A stretch of 64,000 bases of DNA from Aldehydirespirator sp965203575 (GCA_965203575.1 OZ241894.1:1302001-1366000), one strand, 5' to 3'; numbered from the stretch's first letter, positions 8,219-16,233 are shown. Notes: a model not told the origin generated them from the sequence alone. Made by a program: numbers and translations.

Positions 8219-8707
8219 TCAGCCTCGGAACTTCGAGGCGTAGCCGATGCGCATGGCGGGGCGGAAGATCAACTCGGTGGCCGCGTACATCGAGCCGAGA
8301 ATCCCGTCCAGCACTCCGGCGGTCAGCTGCGAGACCGGTGTGGAGCCCGACAGGAACACCGCGTCCTCGGGTCCGATCTCGAGCTTCAGGCCGGTCAGGC
8401 GCCGGTTCCGGCGCAGCAGGTGCTCGTAGAAACGGGCCTCGTTCTCCTCCGGCGCCGGGACCAGGTAGGTCTCGTAGTGCAGCGTGCGCTGGCCGAGGGT
8501 GAACCAGATCGTCCACACCTCCTTCTCCTCGCCGTGGACCCGCACGTACCACCGTCGTTCGCTTTCCTGGCCGCGTTCAATGGCGTCGATGGCGGGGTTC
8601 GCGGCGGACGCGGCTGCCAGCCACGAGTCCATCTGCCGCTCCAGAGCATCGAGATCCGCATCCGATGCAGGAGGCGCCTGGGTCATGGGATCGGAATCGT
8701 CTCCCAT
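8219..8707 (-). CDS. YbjN-domain protein next to mshA
   Basis: 162 residues. The central part (WYVRVHGEEKEVWTIWF ... LHYETYLVPAPEEN ... FYEHLLRRN) fits the YbjN / type III chaperone-like fold, found in actinobacteria beside mshA (for example the gene after mshA in mycobacteria). The C-terminal portion, ELIFRPAMRIGYASKF, is the usual ending of that actinobacterial group. The start ATG is 12 nt after mshA; a second ATG (8686) is an alternative. The family has no established enzymatic activity. Confidence 0.75.
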   Translation of the reverse strand: MGDDSDPMTQAPPASDADLDALERQMDSWLAAASAANPAIDAIERGQESERRWYVRVHGEEKEVWTIWFTLGQRTLHYETYLVPAPEENEARFYEHLLRRNRRLTGLKLEIGPEDAVFLSGSTPVSQLTAGVLDGILGSMYAATELIFRPAMRIGYASKFRG

Positions 8708-8719
8708 CGGCTCGGCCTC

Positions 8720-9934
8720 TCAGACTGTGCAGTCCAGCAGAACCCGCGCCGAGAGATCAGCGAAGATCCTGCGCAGCCGGGCCGCGGTGGCAGTCCAGGA
8801 GTAGCGGCCCGCCATCTCGGCGCCCCGACGGGCCATCGACGAGGCCAGTGAGGGATCGTCGAGGATGGCGAGCACCGCCTCGGTGTAGCGGGCCGGGTCG
8901 CGCTCCGGGATGCGGAAGCCGTTGCGACCGTGGTCCACCAGCGTTCGCAGCCCGCCCACGTCGGCTGCGACGACCGGCACGCCACAGGCTGCAGCCTCCA
9001 GGGCGACGAGGCCGAAGGACTCCGACCGGCTGGGCACGAGGCACACATCCGCGGCCCGGTAGTAGGTCGAGAGCAGGTGGTGCGGCTGCGGGGGAACCAA
9101 CGCGACGTGTCCTTGCAGGCGGTGGCGGTGGACGGCGCGGTCGAGTCGCAGGAGTTCGCGCTCTCCGTCGGGACCCGAGGCGCCCCCCACCACGAGGAGC
9201 TGGGCGTCGCCGTAGCGACGGCGAAGGCCGGCGAGGGTCTCCACGGCTACGTCGAGACCCTTCAAGGGCTGAATACGACCGACGAACAGCAGCACCGGGC
9301 CGTCTCCTAGCCCCAGCGCGGCGCGAGCTCCCCGGCGCGACCCCACCGAGAACACGGCCCCGTCGACGCCGGGCGCCACCACGTCGATGCGTTTGGGATC
9401 GGCGCCGTACAGCTCCGCGAGCTGCTGCAACTCCGTCACGGAGTTGGCCGTGATGACGTCGGAGCAGGCGATCACCTCCGCCTCGGCATCGATCCGGCGT
9501 TGCGGCTCGGGATCACCGGTCTCGGCCTTGACTCGAGCCAGCGTGTGGAAGGTGGACACGAGCGGCAGGTCGAGTTCGTGCTTGAGGCGGTGGCCGGCCA
9601 GCCCCGACAGCCAGTAGTTGGCGTGCAGCACGTCGACCGGGTGCTCGTGGAGCCATGCTCCGACACCGTCGGCGAAGTCCTCCACCACGCCCGGGAGCGA
9701 CTCCTTGGACAATTCGGCGGCTCCGGCAGCCACATGGACGACTCTGAATCCCGGCTCCACGTCGACGACGGCGGGCGCGTCGCTGTTGCGCCTCACGAAC
9801 ACGGTGGCGTCGATGCCTGTCTGGGCCAGCGCGGAGACGAGCTCCCGCACGTAGACGTTCATGCCGCCCGCGTCGCCCCGTCCCGGCAGCACGAGCGGAG
9901 ATGTGTGAAGCGACAAGACGGCGGCGCGACTCAC
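8720..9934 (-). CDS. mshA: D-inositol-3-phosphate glycosyltransferase MshA (mycothiol synthesis)
   Basis: 404 residues, GT-B fold, family GT4. MshA joins N-acetylglucosamine from UDP-GlcNAc to 1L-inositol-1-phosphate, the first step of mycothiol. Diagnostic N-terminus: SLHTSPLVLPGRGDAGGMNV. Further family motifs: HANYWLSGL, FVGRIQPLKG in the donor half and the EX7E-type PSRSESFGLVALEAAA. It starts with GTG; a TATCCT box lies 9 nt upstream (9944-9949). It implies that this organism uses mycothiol. Confidence 0.92.
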   Translation of the reverse strand: MSRAAVLSLHTSPLVLPGRGDAGGMNVYVRELVSALAQTGIDATVFVRRNSDAPAVVDVEPGFRVVHVAAGAAELSKESLPGVVEDFADGVGAWLHEHPVDVLHANYWLSGLAGHRLKHELDLPLVSTFHTLARVKAETGDPEPQRRIDAEAEVIACSDVITANSVTELQQLAELYGADPKRIDVVAPGVDGAVFSVGSRRGARAALGLGDGPVLLFVGRIQPLKGLDVAVETLAGLRRRYGDAQLLVVGGASGPDGERELLRLDRAVHRHRLQGHVALVPPQPHHLLSTYYRAADVCLVPSRSESFGLVALEAAACGVPVVAADVGGLRTLVDHGRNGFRIPERDPARYTEAVLAILDDPSLASSMARRGAEMAGRYSWTATAARLRRIFADLSARVLLDCTV

Positions 9935-9988
9935 GAACGATGGAGGATATCCGCCACTCTCGCTAGAGGGGGCCTCGCAAGCTCGGCC

Positions 9989-10360
9989 TCAGGCAGGCTC
10001 GCCGGTGAAGCGGTGGGCGTTCAGGTCGCTGAGGTTCGCCCATTCCAGCGTGCGGGCGTGGGTCGCCTCCAGCACGACCTGGGGCGCGGCTCCGGCTTCG
10101 AGTGCCTCCGTCCAACGAGGTGCGCAGAGGCACCAGTGGTCACCGGGCGACAGCCCGTCGAAGCCGATGGCCGGTTGGGGGGTGGAGAGGTCGTTGCCCG
10201 CGGCCTTGGAGAACTCGAGGAACTCGGCGGTCATCACCGCGCACACCGTGTGCACGCCGTAGTCGCCGGAGTCGGTGTTGCAGCAGCCGTCCCGGAACCA
10301 GCCGGTGAGCGGGTCGAAGGAGCACGGCTGCAATTCGCCGCCGAGAACGTTGAGAGCCAC
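9989..10360 (-). CDS. DUF2237 family protein
   Basis: 123 residues, the typical size of the family. Motifs visible are NVLGGELQPCS, GWFRDGCCNT, VHTVCAVMT, FLEFSKAAGNDLSTP, GDHWCLCAPRW and VVLEATHARTLEW. Six conserved Cys residues suggest metal or cluster binding, but the function of the family is unknown. The GTG start faces the small plus-strand gene at 10413 across a 52-bp gap that must hold both promoters. Confidence 0.88.
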   Translation of the reverse strand: MALNVLGGELQPCSFDPLTGWFRDGCCNTDSGDYGVHTVCAVMTAEFLEFSKAAGNDLSTPQPAIGFDGLSPGDHWCLCAPRWTEALEAGAAPQVVLEATHARTLEWANLSDLNAHRFTGEPA

Positions 10361-10400
10361 GGCGCCCAGTCTCTCAGATCTCGGGTGCGCGCGCCGCGGT

Positions 10401-10406
10401 TACTCT
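10401..10406 (+). promoter_or_regulatory. Leaderless -10 box (TACTCT) before 10413
   Basis: TACTCT lies exactly 6 nt before the ATG at 10413, placing the likely transcription start at or within a base or two of the A of the start codon. No ribosome-binding site lies between. Confidence 0.6.
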
Positions 10407-10412
10407 CTTGGC

Positions 10413-10679
10413 ATGGACGAGGCGAGTGGAACGGCGCCCCCGGAGGGTCAAGCCACCCGCGAGGCGGACGACCACCCGCCTCCCGACAGCGAAGCGGCTC
10501 GCCGTGCGGCCCAACTCGAAGGCATCGAGCGGGACCTGGACACCGTGGACTCAGCCCTCTCCGCGCTCGACACCGACAACCTGGAAGCAGCAGAGGCACT
10601 CGCAGCCGAACTCGAAGAGTCAGGTGCGGACGGGCACCGCGAAGGCGGAGGGCGACCCGCCCGGGGCGAACCCGAATGA
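10413..10679 (+). CDS. Small acidic coiled-coil protein
   Basis: 88 residues, Glu/Asp/Ala-rich. The middle (LEGIERDLDTVDSALSALD) resembles the coiled-coil N-terminal half of short DksA/TraR-like proteins, but there is no C4 zinc finger, so I do not assign that function. Transcription is predicted to be leaderless from the TACTCT box. It ends 2 nt before the stop of the convergent metallopeptidase gene. Confidence 0.55.
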   Translation: MDEASGTAPPEGQATREADDHPPPDSEAARRAAQLEGIERDLDTVDSALSALDTDNLEAAEALAAELEESGADGHREGGGRPARGEPE

Positions 10680-10681
10680 AG

Positions 10682-11248
10682 TCAGCTGGCGAGGGCGTCC
10701 TCTGACGCCCTCGCCGTGCGGCCGAGGTCACTCAGGGCCAGCAGATACCCTTCCGCTCTCTCCGCATAGGGGTTGCGGTTCACGAGGGCCTGGAACTCGG
10801 GTGAGTGCTCGGCTACGACCAGGTGCGCCAACTCGTGGATGATCACATGGTCGAGGACCCAGGGCGGTGCCTCGGCCAGCCGGGTCGAGATCCGGATGTC
10901 GCCGCTTCCGGTCGAGCAGGATCCCCAACGCAGGCGCTGCCGGGACGACCACCGGATCGAGCGCGGCTCGGGAAGGCCGAAGCGGGCCGCGAGTTCCCGG
11001 GCCCTGGGCTCCAGCGGCAGGTGGCCGCACCGCCACTTCTCCTCGAAGCGGGTCAGGACCTTGCTCACCAGGGCCTGCTCCTCGTCCTTCGTGGTCCACG
11101 CTGGAACCCGCACGACCAGCACGCCGTCCGACATGCGGGCCGACACCGTCTTCTGTCGCTTGGAACTGCGGATCACCCGCACGGGCGGGAGACTCTGGGG
11201 CGTGGGCGCCTCCTCGGCGTCGCCAAAGGGTGTTTCGATAACGCTCAT
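10682..11248 (-). CDS. YgjP/SprT-like zinc metallopeptidase (M48-type, DUF45)
   Basis: 188 residues. The zinc motif is HELAH in VIIHELAHLVVAEHSPEF, with the third ligand in the following His and the usual LRWGSCS motif upstream (RQRLRWGSCSTGSGDI), which identifies the YgjP/DUF45 family. Substrate unknown; family members are cytosolic. The start ATG overlaps the stop of the histidine phosphatase (ATGA) and has GGAG nearby, so the two genes are co-translated. Confidence 0.85.
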   Translation of the reverse strand: MSVIETPFGDAEEAPTPQSLPPVRVIRSSKRQKTVSARMSDGVLVVRVPAWTTKDEEQALVSKVLTRFEEKWRCGHLPLEPRARELAARFGLPEPRSIRWSSRQRLRWGSCSTGSGDIRISTRLAEAPPWVLDHVIIHELAHLVVAEHSPEFQALVNRNPYAERAEGYLLALSDLGRTARASEDALAS

Positions 11249-11847
11249 CGTCGCTCCGTTGTGGCAGCGGGCCTGAGGCACGCACCGTCGCCAGTGAGCG
11301 CGATTCGGCCTTGCAAGCGCACGTCACCCGACTGCACCAGGATCCGGAGACCGCCGAGATTGCCGATGCGCTTGAAGGCGCATCCGAAATACCTTTCAAG
11401 TGTATAGATAACACCGGCATGTGACACAACCAGCACATCACCGGACGAGGCCCGGGCCGCGCTGCGGTGCGCGGCGTCGAACACACGCTCGATCAGCGAC
11501 TCGTCACTCTCCCAGCCGGGCGGATAGTTCCCTGCGGCCAGATCGCCGGGGAAGTCGCGCTCGATCTGCTCGGTGGTGAGCCCCTGCCAGAGGCCGACGC
11601 TGCGCTCGCGCCATCCCGGATCGCAGGTCACCGGCCCGGTGCCGAGTGATTCGGCGATGATCTCGGCAGTCTCGCGAGCCCGGTCAAGATCGCTGGAGAC
11701 GATGCACTCGACACCGTCCAGGTTGGCGGCTGCGGCCCGCGCCTGAGCAGCGCCCGCGACCGACAGCGGGGGGTCGGCGTGGCCCTGCCAGCGGCCGTCC
11801 AGGTTCCAGACGGACTCGGCGTGACGGACGACGAGAAGGTTGGCCAT
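11245..11847 (-). CDS. Histidine phosphatase family protein
   Basis: 200 residues. The catalytic phospho-His motif LLVVRHAESVWN opens the protein; the second acid/base region (WRERSVGLWQGLT) and the distal HAG (VVSHAGVIYTLER) are present, so all core residues of the branch-1 histidine phosphatase fold are intact. Substrate cannot be told: it could act on phosphoglycerate or a phosphosugar. Start chosen at MANLLVV; a TACGGT box lies 11 nt upstream. It is translationally coupled to the downstream metallopeptidase. Confidence 0.85.
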   Translation of the reverse strand: MANLLVVRHAESVWNLDGRWQGHADPPLSVAGAAQARAAAANLDGVECIVSSDLDRARETAEIIAESLGTGPVTCDPGWRERSVGLWQGLTTEQIERDFPGDLAAGNYPPGWESDESLIERVFDAAHRSAARASSGDVLVVSHAGVIYTLERYFGCAFKRIGNLGGLRILVQSGDVRLQGRIALTGDGACLRPAATTERR

Positions 11848-11907
11848 GATCGCGAGCGACCGTAACCCGACGGCATCAGCAGGCCGCGGATGCTCACGAG
11901 CTCTGGC

Positions 11908-11913
11908 TACCAT
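11908..11913 (+). promoter_or_regulatory. Leaderless -10 box (TACCAT) before the MoaD-like gene
   Basis: TACCAT followed by 7 nt and the GTG at 11921. The box overlaps an alternative ATG at 11912, which argues for the GTG as the real start. Confidence 0.5.
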
Positions 11914-11920
11914 GGCGCCC

Positions 11921-12157
11921 GTGGCGCGTCTGCGACTGTTCGCATCGGCTCGGGAGGCGGCCGGGACCGGTCGTGACAGGGTGCCCGGCGCCACGGTCCG
12001 AGAGGTCTTGGAGGAGGCCTGCGACCGCTATGGCCATGACTTTGCCGGGCTGCTGGAGACTTGTCAGGTGTGGTGCAACGGCGAGCCGACCGCGCCCAAC
12101 GCACCCGTAGGAGACGACGACGAGATCGCAGTGCTGCCGCCCGTCTCGGGCGGCTAG
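11921..12157 (+). CDS. MoaD/ThiS-family sulfur carrier protein
   Basis: 78 residues with the ubiquitin-like fold pattern: VARLRLFASAREAAG at the N-terminus, then TVREVLEEAC, and IAVLPPVSGG ending in the essential Gly-Gly that is adenylated and thiocarboxylated. Most likely the small subunit of molybdopterin synthase, but no moaE or other moa gene is adjacent, so another sulfur-carrier role is possible. The GTG start is supported by the -10 box 7 nt upstream; ATG 11912 is the alternative. Confidence 0.82.
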   Translation: MARLRLFASAREAAGTGRDRVPGATVREVLEEACDRYGHDFAGLLETCQVWCNGEPTAPNAPVGDDDEIAVLPPVSGG

Positions 12158-12162
12158 CCAAG

Positions 12163-12266
12163 GCCTAGCTTGCGAGGCCCCGGGCCCGAGCGGCCCGGTG
12201 AGCGCAGCGAACAAGAGCGGAAGACCGGGCCCGAGCGGCCTGTGAGCGTAGAGAACAGGAGCGCGG
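12163..12266 (+). repeat. Dispersed repeat R1, copies C1 and C2 in tandem
   Basis: C1 (12163-12220) matches copy A over about 56 bp, including the left part GCNNAGCTTGNGAGGCC, with a single-base insertion that breaks the peptide frame. C2 (12225-12266) is a shorter, more diverged copy. They fill the gap between the MoaD-like gene and tRNA-Lys. Confidence 0.8.
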
Positions 12267-12282
12267 CTGCCAGAATGGGGGC

Positions 12283-12355
12283 GGGCCGCTAGCTCATCAG
12301 GTAGAGCAGGAGACTTTTAATCTCAAGGTGCCGGGTTCGAGCCCCGGGCGGCCCA
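12283..12355 (+). tRNA. tRNA-Lys (anticodon TTT)
   Basis: 73 nt. Acceptor GGGCCGC pairs with GCGGCCC; D arm AGCTCATCAGGTAGAGC; anticodon loop CTTTTAA with TTT; T arm CCGGG-TTCGAGC-CCCGG. CCA is not fully encoded (ACC follows). The first pair of the anticodon stem is mismatched, which is tolerated. Confidence 0.95.
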
Positions 12356-12381
12356 CCGGCCGGAACCTGTATGGCTAGCGG

Positions 12382-12387
12382 TACCCT
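12382..12387 (+). promoter_or_regulatory. Candidate -10 box (TACCCT) before 12396
   Basis: TACCCT lies 8 nt upstream of the GTG at 12396, consistent with a leaderless or nearly leaderless start. Confidence 0.45.
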
Positions 12388-12395
12388 CCACTGCC

Positions 12396-13274
12396 GTGGA
12401 GTGGAACCCGGAACCTCAGGACCAGGGTCCTTTCTGGCCCGGTGCCGCCGAGAGGCGCAGCCCGCGGTGGGTGCCGATACTCGTAGCCGTCGCGCTGGTG
12501 ATCGTGGTCGTGGGCGGCTTGATCTGGTGGCTCGGTCGCGACGGCGGAGACGACGGTGACGCTCCGGCCGCCGCGGACGACACCGAGGAGTTGAGCCGGG
12601 ACAGCGAAGCGGACGGGACGCCCGCCGTCGAAGCTGACGACGACGGCCGCGCCGAGAGCGGGAGCACCCCGAACGGGAGCACCGAAGGCGGGAGCGCCGA
12701 GGACGGGACGACCACGACCTCAACCTCCGCGACCACATCCACCACGACCACGGTCCAGGCCACCACGACCACGATCACGACCGTGCCGCCGGACAACCCG
12801 GGGCAATTCGGCCCGCCGACGCTCAGCAACCGATCCACCGTCTCGACCGTCGGCCTCGACGAGGTCCACTTCGGGATGACGGTCGCCGACGCCCAGCAAG
12901 CGGCGGGGACGGTGCTTGTGCCCGCGGGACCGACCGGTGCCTGCTATCACGTCGTTCCCCACGACGCTCCCGAGGGGATCGTCTTCCTGGTGCACTCGGG
13001 CACCATCGAGCGAGTGGACATCAACAGCGGGCCGATCACGACCCGCTCCGGCGTGGGCGTCGGGTCTCCCGAGAGCATGGTCACCGATCTCTTCGGCGAC
13101 CGGATCGAGCGGGAGGTGCGGGTCGACGGCACCGTCGACCTGGTCTTCGTGCCGAAGGACGCGGGAGACCAGGACTACCGGGTGGTGTTCAACGTCTCCG
13201 AGGGAGCCGTGCGGGCCTACAAGTCCGGGCGACTGCCCATGGTGATGCTCGACACCGGCTGCGAGGCGTCCTAA
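12396..13274 (+). CDS. Single-pass membrane protein with Thr-rich linker and extracellular domain
   Basis: 292 residues. A cytoplasmic N-terminus of 25 residues, one membrane helix (about 26-45), an acidic then Thr-rich linker (about 50-135, low complexity TTTT runs) and a C-terminal domain of about 150 residues (VHFGMTVADAQQAAG ... DTGCEAS) with two Cys that could form a disulfide. The FGMTVADAQ pattern resembles short BamE/SmpA-like or PepSY-like secreted domains but not enough to name it. Starts with GTG. Confidence 0.7.
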   Translation: MEWNPEPQDQGPFWPGAAERRSPRWVPILVAVALVIVVVGGLIWWLGRDGGDDGDAPAAADDTEELSRDSEADGTPAVEADDDGRAESGSTPNGSTEGGSAEDGTTTTSTSATTSTTTTVQATTTTITTVPPDNPGQFGPPTLSNRSTVSTVGLDEVHFGMTVADAQQAAGTVLVPAGPTGACYHVVPHDAPEGIVFLVHSGTIERVDINSGPITTRSGVGVGSPESMVTDLFGDRIEREVRVDGTVDLVFVPKDAGDQDYRVVFNVSEGAVRAYKSGRLPMVMLDTGCEAS

Positions 13275-13301
13275 GCGGAATTCGCTCGAAGGCGGACCGA
13301 T

Positions 13302-13856
13302 TCAGGAGGGCGACTCGCGCTCGTAGCTGTAGCAGTGGATCTCGAACTCTCCGAAGCCGACCTCGGTGGCCTCGCCCGTCTCCAGGTTCAGGTCCCGCAC
13401 GAAGCGGATGGCGGAGGCGCGGATCACATCATCCTGCAGATACAGGTCCAGCGGGCTCTCCAGCGACGGCTCGATGAGCGTCCCATCCGCTAGGCGAAGA
13501 CCGACGTACGGATCGACGAACGAAGCCTTCAGGTACAGCTCCACCAGGCCTCCGGAAACGGGATCGTCGCCCGCCCCCCGTACCACCACGTCACCGGCGC
13601 CGCGGTCATGGCAGGTGGCCGCGAACTCGTACTGGACGTCGCCGACCTTGGCTGTTCCCTCGGAGCGAGGAGGCTCCGGCGGCGCGGTGGTCGTGGTAAC
13701 GACCTCCTCGTCGACGGTCTCCTCGGCCACGAGCGGGCCGTCGGCGGTGTCGGCGCAGGCCGACGCGGCTGCGACGGCCACGACGGCCGCCAGCAGGGCG
13801 CCCCGCGGGAAGCCCTGACGGCGCGCCTGCCCGGGCGCGCGACACCACACCATCAC
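13302..13856 (-). CDS. Putative secreted lipoprotein of unknown function
   Basis: 184 residues. N-terminal signal: Arg-rich start, hydrophobic ALLAAVVAVAAASAC, with Cys in a lipobox-like position (ASAC), then a Thr/Glu-rich linker (VVTTTTAPPEPP). The mature part (about 110 residues) has two Cys and no recognised domain. Convergent with the gene ending at 13274. Several ATG or GTG starts are possible in the first 15 codons. Confidence 0.65.
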   Translation of the reverse strand: MMVWCRAPGQARRQGFPRGALLAAVVAVAAASACADTADGPLVAEETVDEEVVTTTTAPPEPPRSEGTAKVGDVQYEFAATCHDRGAGDVVVRGAGDDPVSGGLVELYLKASFVDPYVGLRLADGTLIEPSLESPLDLYLQDDVIRASAIRFVRDLNLETGEATEVGFGEFEIHCYSYERESPS

Positions 13857-13917
13857 GCCACGCTACGTGCCCCACGGACGGGGCGCAGAATCAAGAGTCC
13901 CAGCCCGGGCTCCGATG

Positions 13918-13923
13918 TAGGGT
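13918..13923 (+). promoter_or_regulatory. Leaderless -10 box (TAGGGT) before 13930
   Basis: TAGGGT followed by exactly 6 nt and GTG at 13930. Confidence 0.5.
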
Positions 13924-13929
13924 TGGGCG

Positions 13930-14103
13930 GTGCCGTCCCAGAGCGAGTTGCGCAAGCGCCAGGTCCGTGCCGCCCGGCAGCCGGCCGCCGGCGGGCGGCG
14001 CACCAGCTCCCGCCGGGACCGGCAGCGTCGCCTGGTGGCGGTGGTTGCGGTGCTGGTGGTGACGATGATGGTGGCCTCGCTGGCCGTGGGCCTCCTGGCC
14101 TAG
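13930..14103 (+). CDS. Small basic single-pass membrane protein (57 residues)
   Basis: GTG start 6 nt after a -10 box. About 34 residues are Arg/Gln-rich (ELRKRQVRAARQ ... RRDRQRRL), then one hydrophobic helix of about 20 residues ends the protein, so it would be anchored with a basic cytoplasmic face. It ends 3 nt before the cyclophilin gene, whose own N-terminus has the same plan (basic stretch, then a helix). Function unknown; it could help expression or partner the cyclophilin. Confidence 0.55.
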   Translation: MPSQSELRKRQVRAARQPAAGGRRTSSRRDRQRRLVAVVAVLVVTMMVASLAVGLLA

Positions 14104-14106
14104 CGG

Positions 14107-14979
14107 ATGAGCACCCCGAAGCGGGAACGCCAGCGCGAGAACCGGCGCATGCGCCTGGCCGCCGACGAGGCCGCCGCCAAGCAGTACGCCACCCGACGGC
14201 GCATCAAGCTCATCGGCATAGCGGCAGTGGCGGTCGCGGCCGCGCTCGCTGTACTCGGGTTCCTCCAGCGCAACAACTCCGAACCCGAGCCTGCCGCTGA
14301 GCCTGCCGCTGAGCCAGCCGCTGAGCCAGCCGCTGAGCCTGCGGTTGAGCCCGCCGCCGAGCCGGCGGCGGCATGTCCGGCCGTCGACGGGTCGAGCCCG
14401 CGCACAATCGACTTCGACGGCCCCCAGCCCATGTGCATCGACCCCGAGGCTGGCTATGTCGCCACCTTCGACACCAGCGAGGGCGAGATGCGATTCGAGC
14501 TGACCGCCTCCGAGACCCCGCTGACCGTCAACAACTTCGTGACGCTGGCCCGCTGGGGCTACTACGACGACACCCTGCTGTTCCGCACCGACCCATCGAT
14601 CGACATCATCCAGGGCGGCTCACCCCACACCAACGACAACCGGGATCCCGGACCCGGGTACACGATCCCCGACGAGCCCACCTTCGATGTCGACCCGGAG
14701 ACCGGCGGGCTCACCGGGCCGTACCGCTATCAGCCCGGCCAGCTCGTAATGGCCCGGTCAGCCGGGCCGGACTCGGCCAGCGCGCAGTTCTTCCTGACCA
14801 CCGGCCCCAACGCCTCCAGGCTGGACGGCCAGGGCACCTACGTGGTGTTCGGCCGGACCGACGACGCCGGACTGGCCGTGGCCCAGTCGATCATCGGCCT
14901 TCACGAACCGGGTGGATCCCTCGGCGGGGCTCCATCGCGTGACGTGACAGTGCACTCGGTCACTATCGAGGAGAACTGA
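14107..14979 (+). CDS. Membrane-anchored cyclophilin-type peptidyl-prolyl isomerase
   Basis: 290 residues. Basic N-terminus (about 34 residues), membrane helix (35-52), a repeated AEPA linker (about 58-90), then a cyclophilin domain from about 115: YVATFDTSEGEMRFEL, TVNNFVTLARWGYYDDTLLFR, IIQGGSPHTND, PGQLVMARSAGPDSASAQFF. It would act outside the membrane on proline bonds of secreted proteins. The usual active-site Arg of human CypA is at LLFRTDP; the loop near 175-200 has an insert. Catalytic power cannot be judged. Confidence 0.9.
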   Translation: MSTPKRERQRENRRMRLAADEAAAKQYATRRRIKLIGIAAVAVAAALAVLGFLQRNNSEPEPAAEPAAEPAAEPAAEPAVEPAAEPAAACPAVDGSSPRTIDFDGPQPMCIDPEAGYVATFDTSEGEMRFELTASETPLTVNNFVTLARWGYYDDTLLFRTDPSIDIIQGGSPHTNDNRDPGPGYTIPDEPTFDVDPETGGLTGPYRYQPGQLVMARSAGPDSASAQFFLTTGPNASRLDGQGTYVVFGRTDDAGLAVAQSIIGLHEPGGSLGGAPSRDVTVHSVTIEEN

Positions 14980-14996
14980 GCCGACCGGGCGAGAGC

Positions 14997-15043
14997 GAAT
15001 TGGCAGCGCTGAGTGCCGTTACGGCGCTCCCGGCTGCCAATTC
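14997..15043 (+). repeat. Inverted-repeat element R2, copy 3 (between convergent genes)
   Basis: GAATTGGCAGC (14997-15007) and its perfect complement GCTGCCAATTC (15033-15043) with a 25-nt loop. It lies after the cyclophilin stop and contains the last codons of the convergent gene ending at 15019. The same arms occur in two tandem copies at 18748-18863. It may act as a bidirectional terminator, though there is no T run. Confidence 0.75.
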
Positions 15044-15708
15044 CCCAGATCGACGGTGGTCCCGCCTTGGCGGGCCACGACCGTGCCACCGAGCACGGTC
15101 CAGTGATCCGGGCTGGACGATGACGCCAAGACTTGCGGCTCGGCTGTCGAGCACACTGCCGCGCCCGACTCCAGGGCCATGAACAGCGCCGACTCCGGGA
15201 CCATGCGCCGCAGGCGTCGGCGCCGGTCGCGGGGCCAGTTCTCCCAGCCGGCCGCGACGACGATGCCGTCGTAGAGCCCCAGGCCGACGGTGAGCGCGCC
15301 GCCGCGGTCGTCCACCATCGAGGCGCACACCGCGGCCGCAGCCGCACCCGACCAGACGACGTCGGCCCCGCGCTGCTGCGCGGCAACTATGGCCTCCAGC
15401 AGCGGGGTCGCCTTGACTGCGCTCACGAAATGGGCGGGAGACCCGTCCAGCACCAGCACGCCGTCGCACTCTGCGATCGGCCCGGACACCTCGGGGTCCA
15501 GCGCGTCGGACCGCCGCAATGCCCCCACCACTGCGGGCCGGAGGGACAGCGCTTCGGCCCAGGCGCCGATCCGGGACATCAGCGCGTCGGGACGCCGGAA
15601 GGCGGCCGCCACGATCACAACCGCTACCGAGTCGCAACCGGTCAGAGAACGGCCCGCGGCCGTGCCCGCATCCAACTCGCGGCCCCCGGCGAGGACGACC
15701 CGGCTCAT
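15019..15708 (-). CDS. Type 1 glutamine amidotransferase / peptidase S51-like protein, nucleophile apparently missing
   Basis: 229 residues from an ATG that overlaps the stop of the upstream gene. The fold pattern (VLAGGREL at the start, VVIVAAAF, then GADVVWSGAAAAAVC and a late Gly-rich strand) is like the cyanophycinase/dipeptidase E group, where the elbow should read G-x-S-A-G. Here it reads SGAAAAAV, so the catalytic Ser is not at the usual position. It could be a non-catalytic relative. The last codons lie inside repeat R2. Confidence 0.5.
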   Translation of the reverse strand: MSRVVLAGGRELDAGTAAGRSLTGCDSVAVVIVAAAFRRPDALMSRIGAWAEALSLRPAVVGALRRSDALDPEVSGPIAECDGVLVLDGSPAHFVSAVKATPLLEAIVAAQQRGADVVWSGAAAAAVCASMVDDRGGALTVGLGLYDGIVVAAGWENWPRDRRRRLRRMVPESALFMALESGAAVCSTAEPQVLASSSSPDHWTVLGGTVVARQGGTTVDLGNWQPGAP

Positions 15709-16217
15709 GCGCCTGCAGATTGAGGGGACTGGCGGCGGGCTCTCAGCACCACGTACTGGCGCCACTCGGGCGGGACCGATTTCGCCTCGCGGCGGTGGAT
15801 GTCGGTGACAAACAGACCGCGGGAGCGCACGGCCGACACCACATCGCGGCCCCGGGTGCAGGGCAAGGGCGACGGTCGGCGGGATCGGGCCGTCAGCCAC
15901 CTGGGGAATGTCCTGCGGTAGAGCCCGGCTGGCTCCACCATGCCGATCCAACCCTCGTCGGCCAGGACCCGTTCGATCGCGGCGATGTAGTCCTCCAGGG
16001 ACACCACATGGGAGGTGCACATGAACGACAGGATCGTGTCGTATCGGGCGCCCCTGCCGGCCTCAGTTTCCAGAGCGGCCTCGGCGGCTTCGGTGGGCAC
16101 GGTGTACACACGGCCCACCGCGGCGGCGGCCAGGGCCCGGCAGCGCTCGTCCACCTCGTCCAGCAAGGCTCGGGGTGCTGCCAAGTCCCGCTCCGCGGCC
16201 CGGGCACCGGTGGTCAT
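15705..16217 (-). CDS. Truncated class I methyltransferase-like protein
   Basis: 170 residues. The central stretch (ARYDTILSFMCTSHVV ... ERVLADEGWIGMVEPAGLY) resembles the later strands of a Rossmann methyltransferase, but the N-terminal SAM-binding Gly-rich motif is absent, so this is either a truncated or a highly diverged relative. ATG start 6 nt downstream of a TAGGTT box on the minus strand. Translationally coupled to the S51-like gene, so the two probably work together. Confidence 0.45.
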   Translation of the reverse strand: MTTGARAAERDLAAPRALLDEVDERCRALAAAAVGRVYTVPTEAAEAALETEAGRGARYDTILSFMCTSHVVSLEDYIAAIERVLADEGWIGMVEPAGLYRRTFPRWLTARSRRPSPLPCTRGRDVVSAVRSRGLFVTDIHRREAKSVPPEWRQYVVLRARRQSPQSAGA

Positions 16218-16223
16218 CGTTCC

Positions 16224-16233
16224 AACCTACTCT
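16224..16233. promoter_or_regulatory. Overlapping divergent leaderless -10 boxes
   Basis: The 10-bp AACCTACTCT contains TAGGTT on the minus strand (16229-16224, 6 nt before the ATG at 16217) and TACTCT on the plus strand (16228-16233, 6 nt before the ATG at 16240). The boxes share two base pairs, and the whole intergenic gap is only 22 bp, so each -35 region must lie within the opposite gene. Confidence 0.6.

Noticed and set aside
14280..14375. Possible tandem-repeat element of AEPA codons
   Set aside because: A simple proline/alanine linker inside the cyclophilin; common in anchored actinobacterial proteins.
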